Source: Fulvia fulva (taxonomy: Eukaryota; Ascomycota; Dothideomycetes; Mycosphaerellales; Mycosphaerellaceae). Taken from it: a stretch of DNA of 64,000 bases. The DNA is taken from the NCBI RefSeq assembly GCF_020509005.1, contig NC_063016.1, positions 3,968,001 to 4,032,000 of the forward strand, written 5' to 3'. Numbering within the stretch: position 1 is the stretch's first letter; each line of letters starts with the position of its first letter. The position numbers and the translations under genes were made by a program. A model generated the notes under the pieces. That model ran no database searches. It was given only the letters and a program-made list of their open reading frames with translations, and was not told where the DNA came from. Positions 21,943-32,726 of this stretch are shown piece by piece.

Positions 21943-22250
21943 TATAACACTAGAGCAAGCGAACAAGGTCTTAGACTAAGGGTTGTACTAGGACTTTAAG
22001 AGGCTGGATATAGAAATCTATTAGAGCAACTACAGAATCCTTCAATGTTTTAACTGTCAACAGTACGGACATATTGCCCTAAAGTGTAGTAAAGCTACAC
22101 TAGTCTACTTATACTATACTAGTGATCACGCGACCTAAGAGTACTAAAAACGGAAGGAGGACACAAGATACGTAGTATAGAGGAGAAAACACCCGGTATA
22201 GTCAAACTAATGCCTAGTTAGACTATTAGCCTAGTAGAGAGCGCGGGAAG
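21943..22250 (+). pseudogene. LINE-2 ORF1, zinc-knuckle C-terminus
   Basis: Continues ORF1 after Copia-B. A CCHC knuckle C-F-N-C-Q-Q-Y-G-H-I-A-L-K-C is still complete at about 22,045-22,090. A second, damaged knuckle follows near 22,108-22,145. Stops interrupt the frame. Such knuckles bind the element RNA. Confidence 0.8.
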
Positions 22251-22530
22251 CAAGGGTAACAATACTAACTAGGTTCCTAGTAGGTAAATAGAAACAACTA
22301 GAGAGAACTACCTACCCGAATAAGAGACCCCGGCTATAAGAGGAGCCACAAATAGTGCTAGTAATAGGGAGACTAACGTTCTTATACAAGGTAGCGCAGA
22401 GCAATAGACAAATGAGAATTAACCAAATAATAGGGAGCCAACCCTAAAGGGAAGAACAGGAGGAGGGACGGGAAAACTAATAGCAAGACTAATAGCAAGA
22501 CCAAACGGACCTAGACATAAACATGTCCTA

Positions 22531-25500
22531 ATGCCTTATACTAACAGACTATCAATCATTTAGTATAATGTGAACAGAAGCAAAGACAAGGTCTAAAGGA
22601 GCTTTCTATAAGCCTTAGACCCGGAGGAACACTACATTATAGCAATATAGGAACTATAGATCAACCTATACTCTAGGATTCTATTAACTATACGAGACCC
22701 GAGATACTACGTAGTAATAAACAGAACCGAGGGAGTCCTACGAACTTGTATCTATGTTAGTAAGAAGGTACTAGTAGAGGACTAGTAGGCCTAGCCGAGA
22801 ACCGATAGGGATATCACTACAGTATAGCTTAAAACAACTTAAGGCTAAGTCCTGATCTATAGCGTATACAACCCACCTCTAGAGTCCAGAAGCAGTACAT
22901 AACTATATACGCTAGGAAGGCTCCCGGAAGTAATAGACTAACAAAACCACAACATCGTAATAGGAGATTTCAACCTCTACTACCTAAAGTAGGGATCGGA
23001 CTTCACCCTAGTATACTACTTCTTAGTAGGGAGGCTTATTAGTCAGATAGAAACAGCCTAAATGGACTTGATCACGCCAAAGGGAATAGAAACTTAGGCT
23101 AGAAACGACAGTTCTAGCACGCTAGACCTATGCTTTATGTCCTACGCCTTAATACGACGGGTAGAAAGCTATATAGTTAATGACTAACTAGAGTCCTCAT
23201 TAGACCACTATCTAATCCAAACCGACATCCAACTTATAGTTAAGGAGGAGAGGGAACCTAAGAGGAGGCTCTGCTAGAAGTAGGCCGAGTGGACACTAGT
23301 ATAGTAGCGGCTAGAAGGCGAACTAGAATAGGTAAACATTAATAATATATATATAACGGAGGGGATTGACCAAGTAGTGGAGCAGCTAATAGAAGCTATA
23401 TAAAGGGCAGCCTAGGCCTATATACCTAAGAAGAGATAGTCGCTATACTAGAAGCTATACTAGACACTAGAGTACACAGCCAAAGTCAAGGAGGCAAGGA
23501 GAGTAAGAAGGAGATAGGAGCAACGACGTACCTAAGTAAACTAGGAAGCCTATAACAACGCGTATAAAGCAAAGAAGGCGCAGATCAGAAGAGATAAGAC
23601 GTAGGAGTAGAGGTCAACTATAGGGATGATCATAGAACACCCGGAACAAATCTAGAGACTAGTAGAATGGGCTAGGAAACTAGACGAGGAACGAAACTCC
23701 CCGCCCTAGTTTCCCTTAATATAGGACTAAGACGGGGAAACGTAAACCACTCCGATAGGGAAAGCGAAAGCATTCGTAGACTACTTCTTCGGGACTTAGG
23801 TAGAGGTAGACCTAAGCAACATCCTAGGAACATACATTCCTCCGCTAAGGGAGGCTAACTAGCAAGTGTCTACTATAGAGATCGGAAACATTATTAAGAA
23901 ACTAAAGGGCAACAAAGCCCTAGGCCTAGACAAGATCCCTAACTATTACCTAAAAGCTAGTAGCAGCCTTATTACTCTAGTGCTTACGCCAATCTTTACC
24001 TAGTGTATAAAGCAGGGGTATTGCCTAAAGGCCTTTAGGTAATTACTAACTTACGTCCTAAGGAAACCCTAAAAGGAAGACTATACTAAGTTGAAGTCAT
24101 ATAGACCAATTGCGTTACTAAACACACTAGGGAAGCTCCTAGAGAAGGTCGTAGCTATAAGGCTTACCGGAATAGTAGAAGAACATAACCTCCTCCCGGT
24201 AACGTAAATAGGGGGGAGATAAAAGAGATCTACCCTTATAGTAGTCGAACTGATCATAGAGCAAATCAGACATATCTAGTACTATAGTAACAATAAGGTA
24301 GCCTCACTGCTTTTACTAGACATATTAGGGGCTTTCGACAATATGTCCTACGTAAGGCTCCTATATATCCTTAGAATAAAAAGTATCCTAGCCTAGATAG
24401 TATACTTTATGTAGTCATTCCTTAAGGACAGAACAACCTAGATCCTCCTAGGGTCCTTTAAAGCCCCGTAGACCCTAATTACGAACACGGGCATCCTATA
24501 GGGCTCTATACTCTCCCTAATTCTGTTCCTCCTCTTTATAGCCGACCTGACCCTACTCCTAGAAACAGTAAATACCTTAGTATTAGGGTTCGTAGATAAC
24601 ACAAATATCCTAGCGTGGTCGGGGTCTATAGAGGAAAACTACGTACTCCTAGAGGAGAGACATAGATAATACGAAAAGTGGGCAAGAGAGTATAGGGCAA
24701 AATTCGTACCGGACAAGTACTAACTTATCTATTTTAGTAAGGCAAAGACAAAATACAACTTAGTAGCACTAGTAAAAATCTAGGGGTTCGAGACCTATCC
24801 TATAAGGGAACTTAGAGTCCTTAGGATATAGCTAGACCCGAAACTTAGCTAGGGACTATAAGTAAAGAAGGCGTAAGCGAGAGCGGATACTAATAGACAA
24901 TCAATCGAGAGACTCACTACGTCAACCTAGGGGGCGACCTTTATAAAGACCTAGACTATATATAAGGCCATTGTCAAGCCCGCAATGCTATATAGAGCAG
25001 CAATTTAGGTAGCGGAAAAACACATCCCGAGGAGAATTGAGGACCCCCTTAATAGAGCGTAGGCAGCCTGCCTAAAGAGAGTACTAGGGGCATACAAGTC
25101 AACCCCTTACAGGACAATAGAAATGGAATCAGGTATAGCCCCTATTAGGGAGTACCTCTAGGGCATAAGGTGTCATTACGTAGAGAAGATATCAGCATAC
25201 CTAGCCTAGGGAACTATCTAAGCAGCTACTCAAAGGATAAGAACCTAGTAGGAGAGGAGGAGAAGACCTAACCGGCCACACATGATCCTATAGAAGGAAG
25301 CAGACCTAAAAACATTATAGGAAATCCTAGTAGCCCTTGAACAGAGAGAAGCTCTAAGGGAGCAAGCTAATATAGGGGACAAAGGGAAAAAGAAGCAAAG
25401 CCAAGTAGAAAGGATCGTAGGTCACCTATAGGAAACGCGTTAGAACCAAAAACCGGTGAGGCTAGGAGCCCTACTAGCGGCTAGGACCTTCGGGAGGTAT

Positions 25501-25937
25501 AACTACCTTATCTATAAAGACCTAAAGGCTCTGAGCACATTGGGCTAAGAGCATACTTGTACTAAAGAAGAGTCCTAGGATACGATTCTAAACGTTGCCC
25601 CTATAGCTACCTATCCTAAAACCCGGAGCACATAGTACTAAACTGTACTAAGTGGGTAAAAGGGAGAAGCTAGTAGAGGGCGAAGGCAAGAGACAGGCAA
25701 TACTAGGCCATTATCTAGGACAGACAAGATATAAGGAGAGTGATAAGATAGATCCTTAACGAGGACTACCTAGAGCAATTCTCCCTAGCAGTAGAAACGG
25801 AAAGGTAGATAGAGAGGAGGGAGAGAGAGAGAAGAGCCGGGGAAACAGAAGGGAGAAAGGGAATCGAGAGGAGGACATTACTAGGGTTACGGGTAAGGTA
25901 GTTATAGGGTAATAACTATAACACTAGCGTACCCTAA
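22531..25937 (+). pseudogene. LINE-2 ORF2 (endonuclease-reverse transcriptase)
   Basis: The likely start ATG is at 22531. The endonuclease has G-D-F-N at about 22,965. The reverse transcriptase begins with G-N-K-A-L-G-L-D near 23,910. Its polymerase box reads G-F-V-D-N at 24,586-24,600, the second Asp being changed to Asn by a RIP-type G to A. A frame change near 25,530 precedes the C-terminal zinc motif near 25,600 (C-P-Y-S-Y-L-S...H). The 3' end N-Y-N-T-S-V-P followed by TAA resembles the LINE-A end. Catalytically dead as read. Confidence 0.85.
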
Positions 25938-26101
25938 AGGAAGGAGAACGAAAGGACAAGATAGGAAAGAACGAGGAGGGCAAAGACGAGCAGGTTTCCA
26001 TCCGTTAATCGGGTTTCCTACCTATACAAATAGACCTAAATAGCGAGAGACCTACATAGGCTATAGGGCACTAAAACAGGCGAATAAATAATCTATCTAT
26101 C

Positions 26102-28385
26102 TATATATAGACTTCTTTAAGGACTAGCCTAGAGGTGATATAGGTCTTAATGTTCTAATATTGAATCTACTAAGTAGCGTACTAGCTAGGAAGCCCTTAG
26201 GAAGGCCGAGGAAGAACGTATCCTTAGGACAATCTACCTACTATTTAGGCGTCTATTAAAGCACCCCTAAAATAGATTAGCCAATTAAGAGCCCTAAAGT
26301 CGCTTAGCCGAGAAAGCTGTTTATACAACTTCCCTAACCTCCGGAGAACGTAGGGGAATTTCAGAAAATCGATTAGCTAATTAAGAGAAGCTCCCTAGAT
26401 CCCTAGGAAATAGACGTTACTAGGTCATAAGTAACGGTCCCTAAATTATCCCTTAGAAAGAGAAAGGCTGACTATGATGTTAAGGGCTATAACATAAAAC
26501 AGAAAGCCCCAAAATCTATAGTCCCTAAGCCCGAACTAACTACTAAAGTAGGAGAAGCAATAGACCTCTTAGAGAACCTTACTGCTTTTTACTAAGCTTT
26601 CTTTGTAGCTATACAATCAGTAGACAGTTCAATACTATAGGATAGCGAATTCCTAGAAGAAGTTAAGGAAATGGCCTTTATAGTAACTATAGAAGCTATT
26701 GTATATAAGTAAGAGGTCCTAATTCCAAAATCCTACAAGGATGCTATAAATAATAAGAAATGGGGACATCTTTAGAAGGAAGCAATCCAAAAGGAACTAG
26801 ATGCTCTATAGAGTAACAACACCTAGGAAAATTCTGTTCTACTAAAAGGAGCAAATCTAGTTACATTAAGATAGGTCTTTGATATTAAGAGAAGCATTAG
26901 TAGAGCTATTAAAAAGTTCAAGGCTAGACTAGTTATAAGGGGCTTCTTACAGAAGTTTAGTGTTGACTTTATAGAGACATTTGCACCTATAGTAAGACAG
27001 GACACCCTTAGGGTGTTTATGGCTATTGTGTATAAGAAGGATCTTCATCTTCACTAAGTAGATATGAACAATGCATTCATAGAAAGCACCCTCTATAAAG
27101 ACATCTTTATGTTACTACTACTAGGAGTTGAGCTTCTACTAAACATAGTGTTCAAAATCCTTAAAAGCTTATATAGACTTAAGCAAGTAGCTAGAGATTA
27201 GAATCAACTCTATATGTCAAAGCTTAGAGAGATTGGATTCACATAGTTAGAAGTGGATCTATGCCTACTTATCTATAAGAAGAGGGAGATCATAATCCTT
27301 ATATATGTGGATGACATTCCAATTGCTATACTAAAGTTAATAGATGTTCTCTAGTTCAAAAGAGAACTTGGCAAGATCTTTAAGATCAAAGATCTAGGTG
27401 AACCTGAAAAGATCCTTGGCATGAGAGTTATAAGGGACAGGAAGAGAGGAATCCTAAAACTTGACTAAGGACACTTTGTTAGGGACAGCCTAGCTAAGAT
27501 AGGAATAAACTATAAGAAGGCAGCACCTACACACTTACCTATAGACAGCTATAAGGCCCTCAAACCTTCAAGCCATATAGATAAGAGGTGTGAAAAGGCA
27601 GAGTACTAGAGTATCAATAGTACTTAGATGTGGCTAGTAACAATTATAAGGCTAGACATTGCTTTTGCCCTAGGAAGGATAAGCTTATTTATGAGTGACC
27701 TATCCACCTACTATATAAAGGCTTTGAAGAAGATCACTAGGTACCTAAGATCATACCCTAATCTAGGACTTCAGTTCTCAAAGTCTAGAAAAGGACACCT
27801 TATTAGATACTATAATTCTGATTATGCTATAGACAAAGTAGACAGAGTCTCAATCCTTAGGTAGGTCTTCTTCCTCTATAGGGCACCAGTTTCTTAGATA
27901 AGTAAGAAGCAAAAGTCTGTAGCAACATCTATAATAGAGGCTAAATATATAGCTATCAATATATATACGAAGTAGTCCTAATTCCTAGCTTTACTACTAA
28001 GAGAAATAGATTGTCTAGAGTTAGTAGGAGACTGTTCCTATTAACTAAGAATCACTAGAAACTAGGAGACTATATCAAATTTGAGACTAGTCTAATTAAG
28101 AGGTGACAATCAAGCTGCCCTTACCCTAGTGAAAGATGTACATATTTATAATAAGTCGAAGTATATTGACATTACCTATAACGCTATTAGGAAACTTTAG
28201 TAGAGGAGGCTTATTACTGTTGAGTATACCCTAACCTCTAAGATAGTTATAGACGGGTTTATAAAACTAAAGACTAGTCCACACTTCTAGAGGTTTATAA
28301 GCTAGCTTAACCTGTTATAAAAAGGTCTAAGTACTATTGATAGGAAGTGAGCAGACTGTAACCTCTTATACGAGATAAGTAGGAG
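26102..28385 (+). pseudogene. Copia-A reverse transcriptase-RNase H segment
   Basis: The right half of the Copia-A polyprotein. Reverse transcriptase motifs: R-G-F-L-Q-K near 26,940, F-A-P-I-V-R-Q-D-T-L near 26,985, and Y-V-D-D-I-P-I-A near 27,305. RNase H motifs: Y-N-S-D-Y-A near 27,815 and S-K-Y-I-D near 28,155. TAG codons interrupt it. The domains align with those of Copia-B on the other strand, so the two are related families. Confidence 0.85.
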
Positions 28386-28620
28386 TGTTAAGATGTAGTA
28401 TCTTAAAGGGAGTCAATAATTAGGAAGTGATCTAGTAGCGTAAGGCATCTACGATAACTCAGCTTGTAGGGAGATACCTTCTCTCCCCTTTAGCTTAGAT
28501 AGACATCTAACACAATCAATATATTAGTTCCTAATATATTGCTATATGCTCGTACTATTAGTTAGTTAAAGATTGATCTCTTACTCCACTCCGCTACTAT
28601 CTACTCGTACCTATTTAATA
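28386..28620 (+). repeat. Copia-A 3' LTR
   Basis: 235 bp. Its end GTTTAACA is mutated to ATTTAATA by RIP-type changes. It is followed by the GCTTC target duplication. Confidence 0.93.
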
Positions 28621-29741
28621 GCTTCGTCTATTATTTTTCTCTTCACGGCCTCGAATCTTCTATACTAGGAATTACCGGACGTTAGTATAGAGTATCTCGC
28701 CGGGGTTATAACCCTAGCCTAGCGGGCCTTTTCTTACGCTACTATCCTTATAGGGTATTAGTTCTAGTATACCGGGTGTTTACGGCCGTAGTACGCGTAC
28801 CTCGATTCCTCCCGTAGGTATTATTTCCCCTAATACGGTCCTACGTAGTATAGGTACTTAGGGGTCTTCTCGGTATACTTTAGCGCGATATAGCTATATT
28901 ATTAGTAGTTGAAGTATTAGAGCACTCTATAGCTACTCTTATATATCTCCGTATCGAGGCGTTTATATTACTAGAATAGTCCTCCTTCTAGGACCTAGTT
29001 CGCTTCTTCCGCGGTAGCTATCTAGACGATTAGAGAGGAGTACGTCTTAGTAGCTTCAACGTTCTTATTTAGCTACGCTACTTTAGTAAAGCGTACTCCC
29101 GGTAAGGTATTCTAATTCTATATCTAGAGTAGGGCGAGGTCGTTCTCTACTATAAAGGTCCTTAGTACCCTATAGGCTATTACCGTAAACTACTAGTAAG
29201 AGACCTTTACCGACCTCGCTACCTTAACTATCTAGTCCTTAAGTATCTCGAGCTTTTATCGGTCTGTCTCCTATACTATAAAGAGGCGTATTACTCCTCT
29301 AGGCTCGATTTTAGCTCCTACTATCTCCTTCTAGCCTATCCTATCTACTAGCTCCTTGCTTATTAGGCCCTCTAGCTCTCGCTTCTCCTCCGGGTCCGTA
29401 ACGTACACCCTAATAGCGTTGTTTATCCTTTAGGTCTATAGGTTAGGGGAGTTAGCTACTACGTTTACCTATATAGGAGTATACTAGGTAGTAGCTTTCT
29501 ATATTATCTACTAGATTACTCTCGGGATCTAATGTTCGAGTACCTAAAGGGCTCCGAGGATTTAGGCGATCGTGTTCTTATGTACCCTAGCTAGGCGCTT
29601 ATCTACTTCGAGTATCTCTTAAGCCTCTTTATAGAGGTCCTTCTATATAGAGATTTAGTTATCCCGGAGAGGTAGCTTACTCTATATTTATAGTCGCGGT
29701 TACTATAGCTATTACTAGTTTAGCTATTATTACTAGCTATA
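28621..29741 (-). pseudogene. LINE-1 ORF1 segment (zinc knuckles and coiled region)
   Basis: The minus-strand continuation of LINE-1 after Copia-A. Read right to left it has a charged, helix-prone region and then knuckle-like clusters at about 28,730-28,920, whose cysteines mostly read as tyrosines. It is densely interrupted by TAG/TAA. The Fot1/pogo element is inserted at its right edge (TA target 29740-29741). Confidence 0.7.
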
Positions 29742-31607
29742 ACGTGCTTTACTACCGAGCGGGCTATACTACCGAGCGGGCTACTTTTACTAAGAACTAT
29801 ACTACTTCTACTTTGATTACGACGGTATCTTAACACGACGACATCCTATAGAATCGTTACTAGGAGGACAATTCCTCTTCAGATTCTTCGCTATCTAGCA
29901 AGTCTACTTAATAGGTACGTACGTTATACCCCGACTCGCTATATCGCTTATAGCGTCGTAGCCTTAGTACTAGCCGAACACTATCTAGCGACTCTCTACT
30001 CACTTCCTACCTCCTAGTATCCTCTAGAGGTATCAATTACGACGCCTTATCGAAGGTTAGAGACCCTCTAGACTGAATATACTTGCGCTTTCGTGCTTTT
30101 CGCTATATAAGGGCCTCGTTGGACTTGCGTAGCTTACTAATCTCGCTTCGTATAAGAGCTATCTAATACGCTATCTCTCTACTCCCTTTTATAAGCTGAT
30201 ATACCCCTTCCTATAACGAGTTTAGGGATGAACCTGCCCGGGCACGCATTTTGTTCGTTACTAGTGTCGATTAAGAGTCGAATTCTTTTTTAGTTTGTAG
30301 TGTCTTCGACTCCTAAGGGGTAGAGTCCGGAGCTAGAGGGGTTAGTATACGTAGCTTAATATTAAGCTTGTCTATTACTACCTATAGATTGAATAGAACC
30401 AAACCAGCGCCTCTGAAGCTCGATAGGATGTTCTCCTGTCTAGATATAGCGTTATAGGCTGCCCGGAAGGCGCGTAGGAACTCTACTTTATCGATATAAG
30501 TAATACGCTAGCGTGCTAAGCCCGAGAGCTAAGCACCGTATACCTTCTTTAAAGGCGAATAGTAACCTACATCTAATAGCTAGAGTAAGTACGAGGCGTG
30601 CGATAGTATATATAGGGCTAAGATCTTGTATTCCTTATATAGATTCTAGAATGCCTTCGAGTTATAGCTCTCGTAGCTATCGATAATAAGTAGTCTCTAT
30701 ACTCTAGTCGTACGAGCTATAGTATGCTTCTGAAAATGCTCTAGCTACCGTATACCGAACTTATTGTTAGTCCAGCCGTTCTCTATTAGCCCGATTGTCT
30801 AGTCTAGACCCAAGTTACCGTCTTAGTACTAGGTACTAATGTGCTGTTTGCCTATAAGGATAACGTAGGGTAGGAGCGCTATTCCGTCTATATAGATAGT
30901 CTTAATCACTATTACCTATTCTCTATTGCCCTATTAAACGACCTTCCTCTTTCTACTACGCCTTTCTAAACCCGTAACGACGCTCTAAGACGTAATGATA
31001 CCTATTATAAACCCTGTCTCGTCGAAGTTGTAGGTGTCCTAGTTAAGGATACTATACTTCTCCTTTATATTACGTATAAGCAAGAACTACCTCTCGATAA
31101 CGTCTAGATCTTCTATTAGGGCTCGCTAACGATCGTATCTACGTGTTATACGAACCTTTAGCTCACGATGCCGCCTAATAAACTTGTCTGTCTAATTGAG
31201 ACTAGCGGGCTTAAGACCCTTCTCTTATAGTAATGAATCGGCTATTACTTGTATACTAGCCTTTAATAGCGGGAAACCTCTAAGATCTAGCTCGAGTATA
31301 TACTCAAGTATTACCCTCTTTTCTAGCTCTATAAGCTTCTTCGAATTAGGCTCGTAGTCACCCCGAGGAGGTCGTCTATTCAATCGATACCCTAGTATAG
31401 TTCGAGACGCGTCGTATACCTTTATAGTAAGTCGATTCGTAATTGTCGCGTCGCGTTTCGTAGCCTAGACAGCTAAGGTCAGTTTGGCCTCGTTTGAAGA
31501 CAATACACGCTATAATAGTAGTTGTATAGCTATATCTATAGAAGTGGTACAGTTCTTAGTAGAAGTGGCCCGCTCGATAGTATAGCCCGCTTAGTAGTAA
31601 AGCACGT
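29742..31607 (-). mobile_element. Fot1/pogo-type DNA transposon (1866 bp)
   Basis: Both ends carry inverted repeats of about 70 bp, starting ACGTGCTTTACTAC and containing two GAGCGGGC blocks. The element sits between TA dinucleotides (29740-29741 and 31608-31609), the pogo/mariner target. Size and gene content match Fot1-like fungal elements. It is less RIP-mutated than the surrounding LINE and keeps some CA and TG. Confidence 0.92.
29830..31500 (-). pseudogene. Fot1/pogo transposase (DDE_1 family), degenerate
   Basis: Read right to left. N-terminal DNA-binding region at about 31,100-31,450. Catalytic segment N-F-D-E-T-G-F-I-I-G at about 31,008-31,037. Second Asp in L-L-I-I-D-S-Y-E-S near 30,660-30,690 (RIP of D-G-H). 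Third Asp in L-D-V-G-Y-Y-S-P-L near 30,555-30,580. An acidic C-terminus ends at the TAA complement at 29830. Several TAG codons interrupt it, but the three catalytic Asp positions are still readable. Confidence 0.85.
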
Positions 31608-32488
31608 TAGCCTTCTTAGATTATTACTAAGATTACTACTTAAGAGTCTTCTTAGCTTACTTTTTAGCCTACTTCTTAGATATACTAATAAGTCGCTTCT
31701 TAGTAGCTATCTACTTACTATAGCTATAGCTACGAGTAGGTAGTAATATCGACTTACGAGCTTTACTTATACTACGAGTAGAAGTACCTATTATAGATTA
31801 TATCGATATAATAGGGTTATTAATAGGTAGCTAAAGAGACTATTTCTCGGTTTAGTAAATACGTAGCTACTTATCTCGTAACTACTTACGAGTAAGTATA
31901 TTAATAATAGGGGAAGAACACGGTATAGAAGTAGCTAAAGAGGATAATAGTAAAGACGGGGTCTCTAGATAAGCTATATCGATACTATATACTTAGAAGG
32001 CGTAGCTATATTATATTATAGTCCTTCTTTACCGCTACTACTATCGTAATAGCTCCCTTATTACTATATACGCTATATTTGCTATATTCGAGTATCTATA
32101 AGGAGTAGGTTCTTCTAAGGTAGGGTCGTATCTTATTTCCTCGAGCGGTCAACGACGAGAATTACCTATACGTAGTGTCGGCTACGAACCTCTCGTCTTA
32201 CTACGAGAGAGCTAAGTATTCTTACGCTAGAGCGTCGTAGGCGTAACGGGCGCGTAACGTAGGCGAAGCCGCGGCGAATAGAGGACTACTAGTAAAACGG
32301 GTATAAAAACTATCTAACGAGCGTGTACTCGTATCGGGAGCGAGTCCCTCTTCTTTCTACGTATAAGAAGGGCGCGGAACCGTAGCCTATACGCTCGATA
32401 GGACACCTCTAGTATAAGTAGAGAATTTTCACCTCCGGAGACCGTAAACCGAGCGGGCTAAGCGACGAATATTAGACGAGCGGACTAT
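31608..32488 (-). other. LINE-1 5' region (probable), RIP-mutated
   Basis: Continues LINE-1 on the far side of the pogo insertion. The minus strand shows a Lys/Gln-rich stretch near 31,620-31,740 once RIP stops are ignored, compatible with an ORF1 N-terminus. The rest (to 32488) has no readable gene. The ACTAT target duplication of Gypsy-2 ends it. Assignment to LINE-1 rests on continuity only. Confidence 0.45.
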
Positions 32489-32649
32489 TGTTACGGCCCT
32501 AGGCCTAGCGAATGTCTAGCTAGTACGTAGGTCACGTGACCGCGCGTACTAGCGTAGCACCTCGGCTTATATATAGCCTCGGCGTACCTCGCGCTCCTCT
32601 TTCCTACGTACCTAGCTACTTTATATTAATACGACTATAAACCGTTACA
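32489..32649 (+). repeat. Gypsy-2 5' LTR
   Basis: TGTTACGG...CCGTTACA, 161 bp. A TATATATA box lies at 32568-32575. A perfect palindrome GGTCACGTGACC (E-box core) lies at 32530-32541. Confidence 0.92.
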
Positions 32650-32726
32650 CTTAGCTAGGTCTCTATATCCGTAGAAGAGCTACGACGGGATCTATAAGAG
32701 CGTAGATTATTAATAATAACCGTAAT

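Larger units (their letters stand above)
16391..26101 (+). mobile_element. LINE-2: full-length Tad-like LINE interrupted by Copia-B
   Basis: Inserted in Copia-A with a 13-bp target duplication and ending in the tail TCTATCTATCTA. Without Copia-B it is about 5.0 kb, the size of a complete Tad-like element. ORF1 (gag-like with CCHC zinc knuckles) is followed by ORF2 (endonuclease, reverse transcriptase, C-terminal zinc motif). Copia-B splits ORF1 at 17209/21943. It is RIP-mutated and rich in TAG. Its ORF2 is related to that of LINE-A but is clearly a different subfamily. Confidence 0.9.
13279..28620 (+). mobile_element. Copia-A: LTR retrotransposon carrying a nested LINE and Copia
   Basis: A Ty1/Copia element bounded by 235-bp LTRs (13279-13513 and 28386-28620) and flanked by a perfect 5-bp target duplication GCTTC (13274-13278 and 28621-28625) inside LINE-1. 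Its interior is 13514-16390 plus 26102-28385. Between them lies LINE-2, which itself holds Copia-B. Without the nest it is about 5.6 kb. Order is gag, protease, integrase, reverse transcriptase, RNase H, the Copia order. It is moderately RIP-mutated and some CA remains. Confidence 0.93.

Noticed and set aside
28386..28620. A solo LTR
   Set aside because: It pairs with 13279-13513 and shares the GCTTC target duplication, so it is the 3' LTR of nested Copia-A.
29881..30120. Two pogo end regions (29,7xx and 58,9xx) as ends of one giant 29-kb transposon
   Set aside because: Each is explained by its own element: 29742-31607 has both ends and TA targets, and the second is a separate truncated copy.
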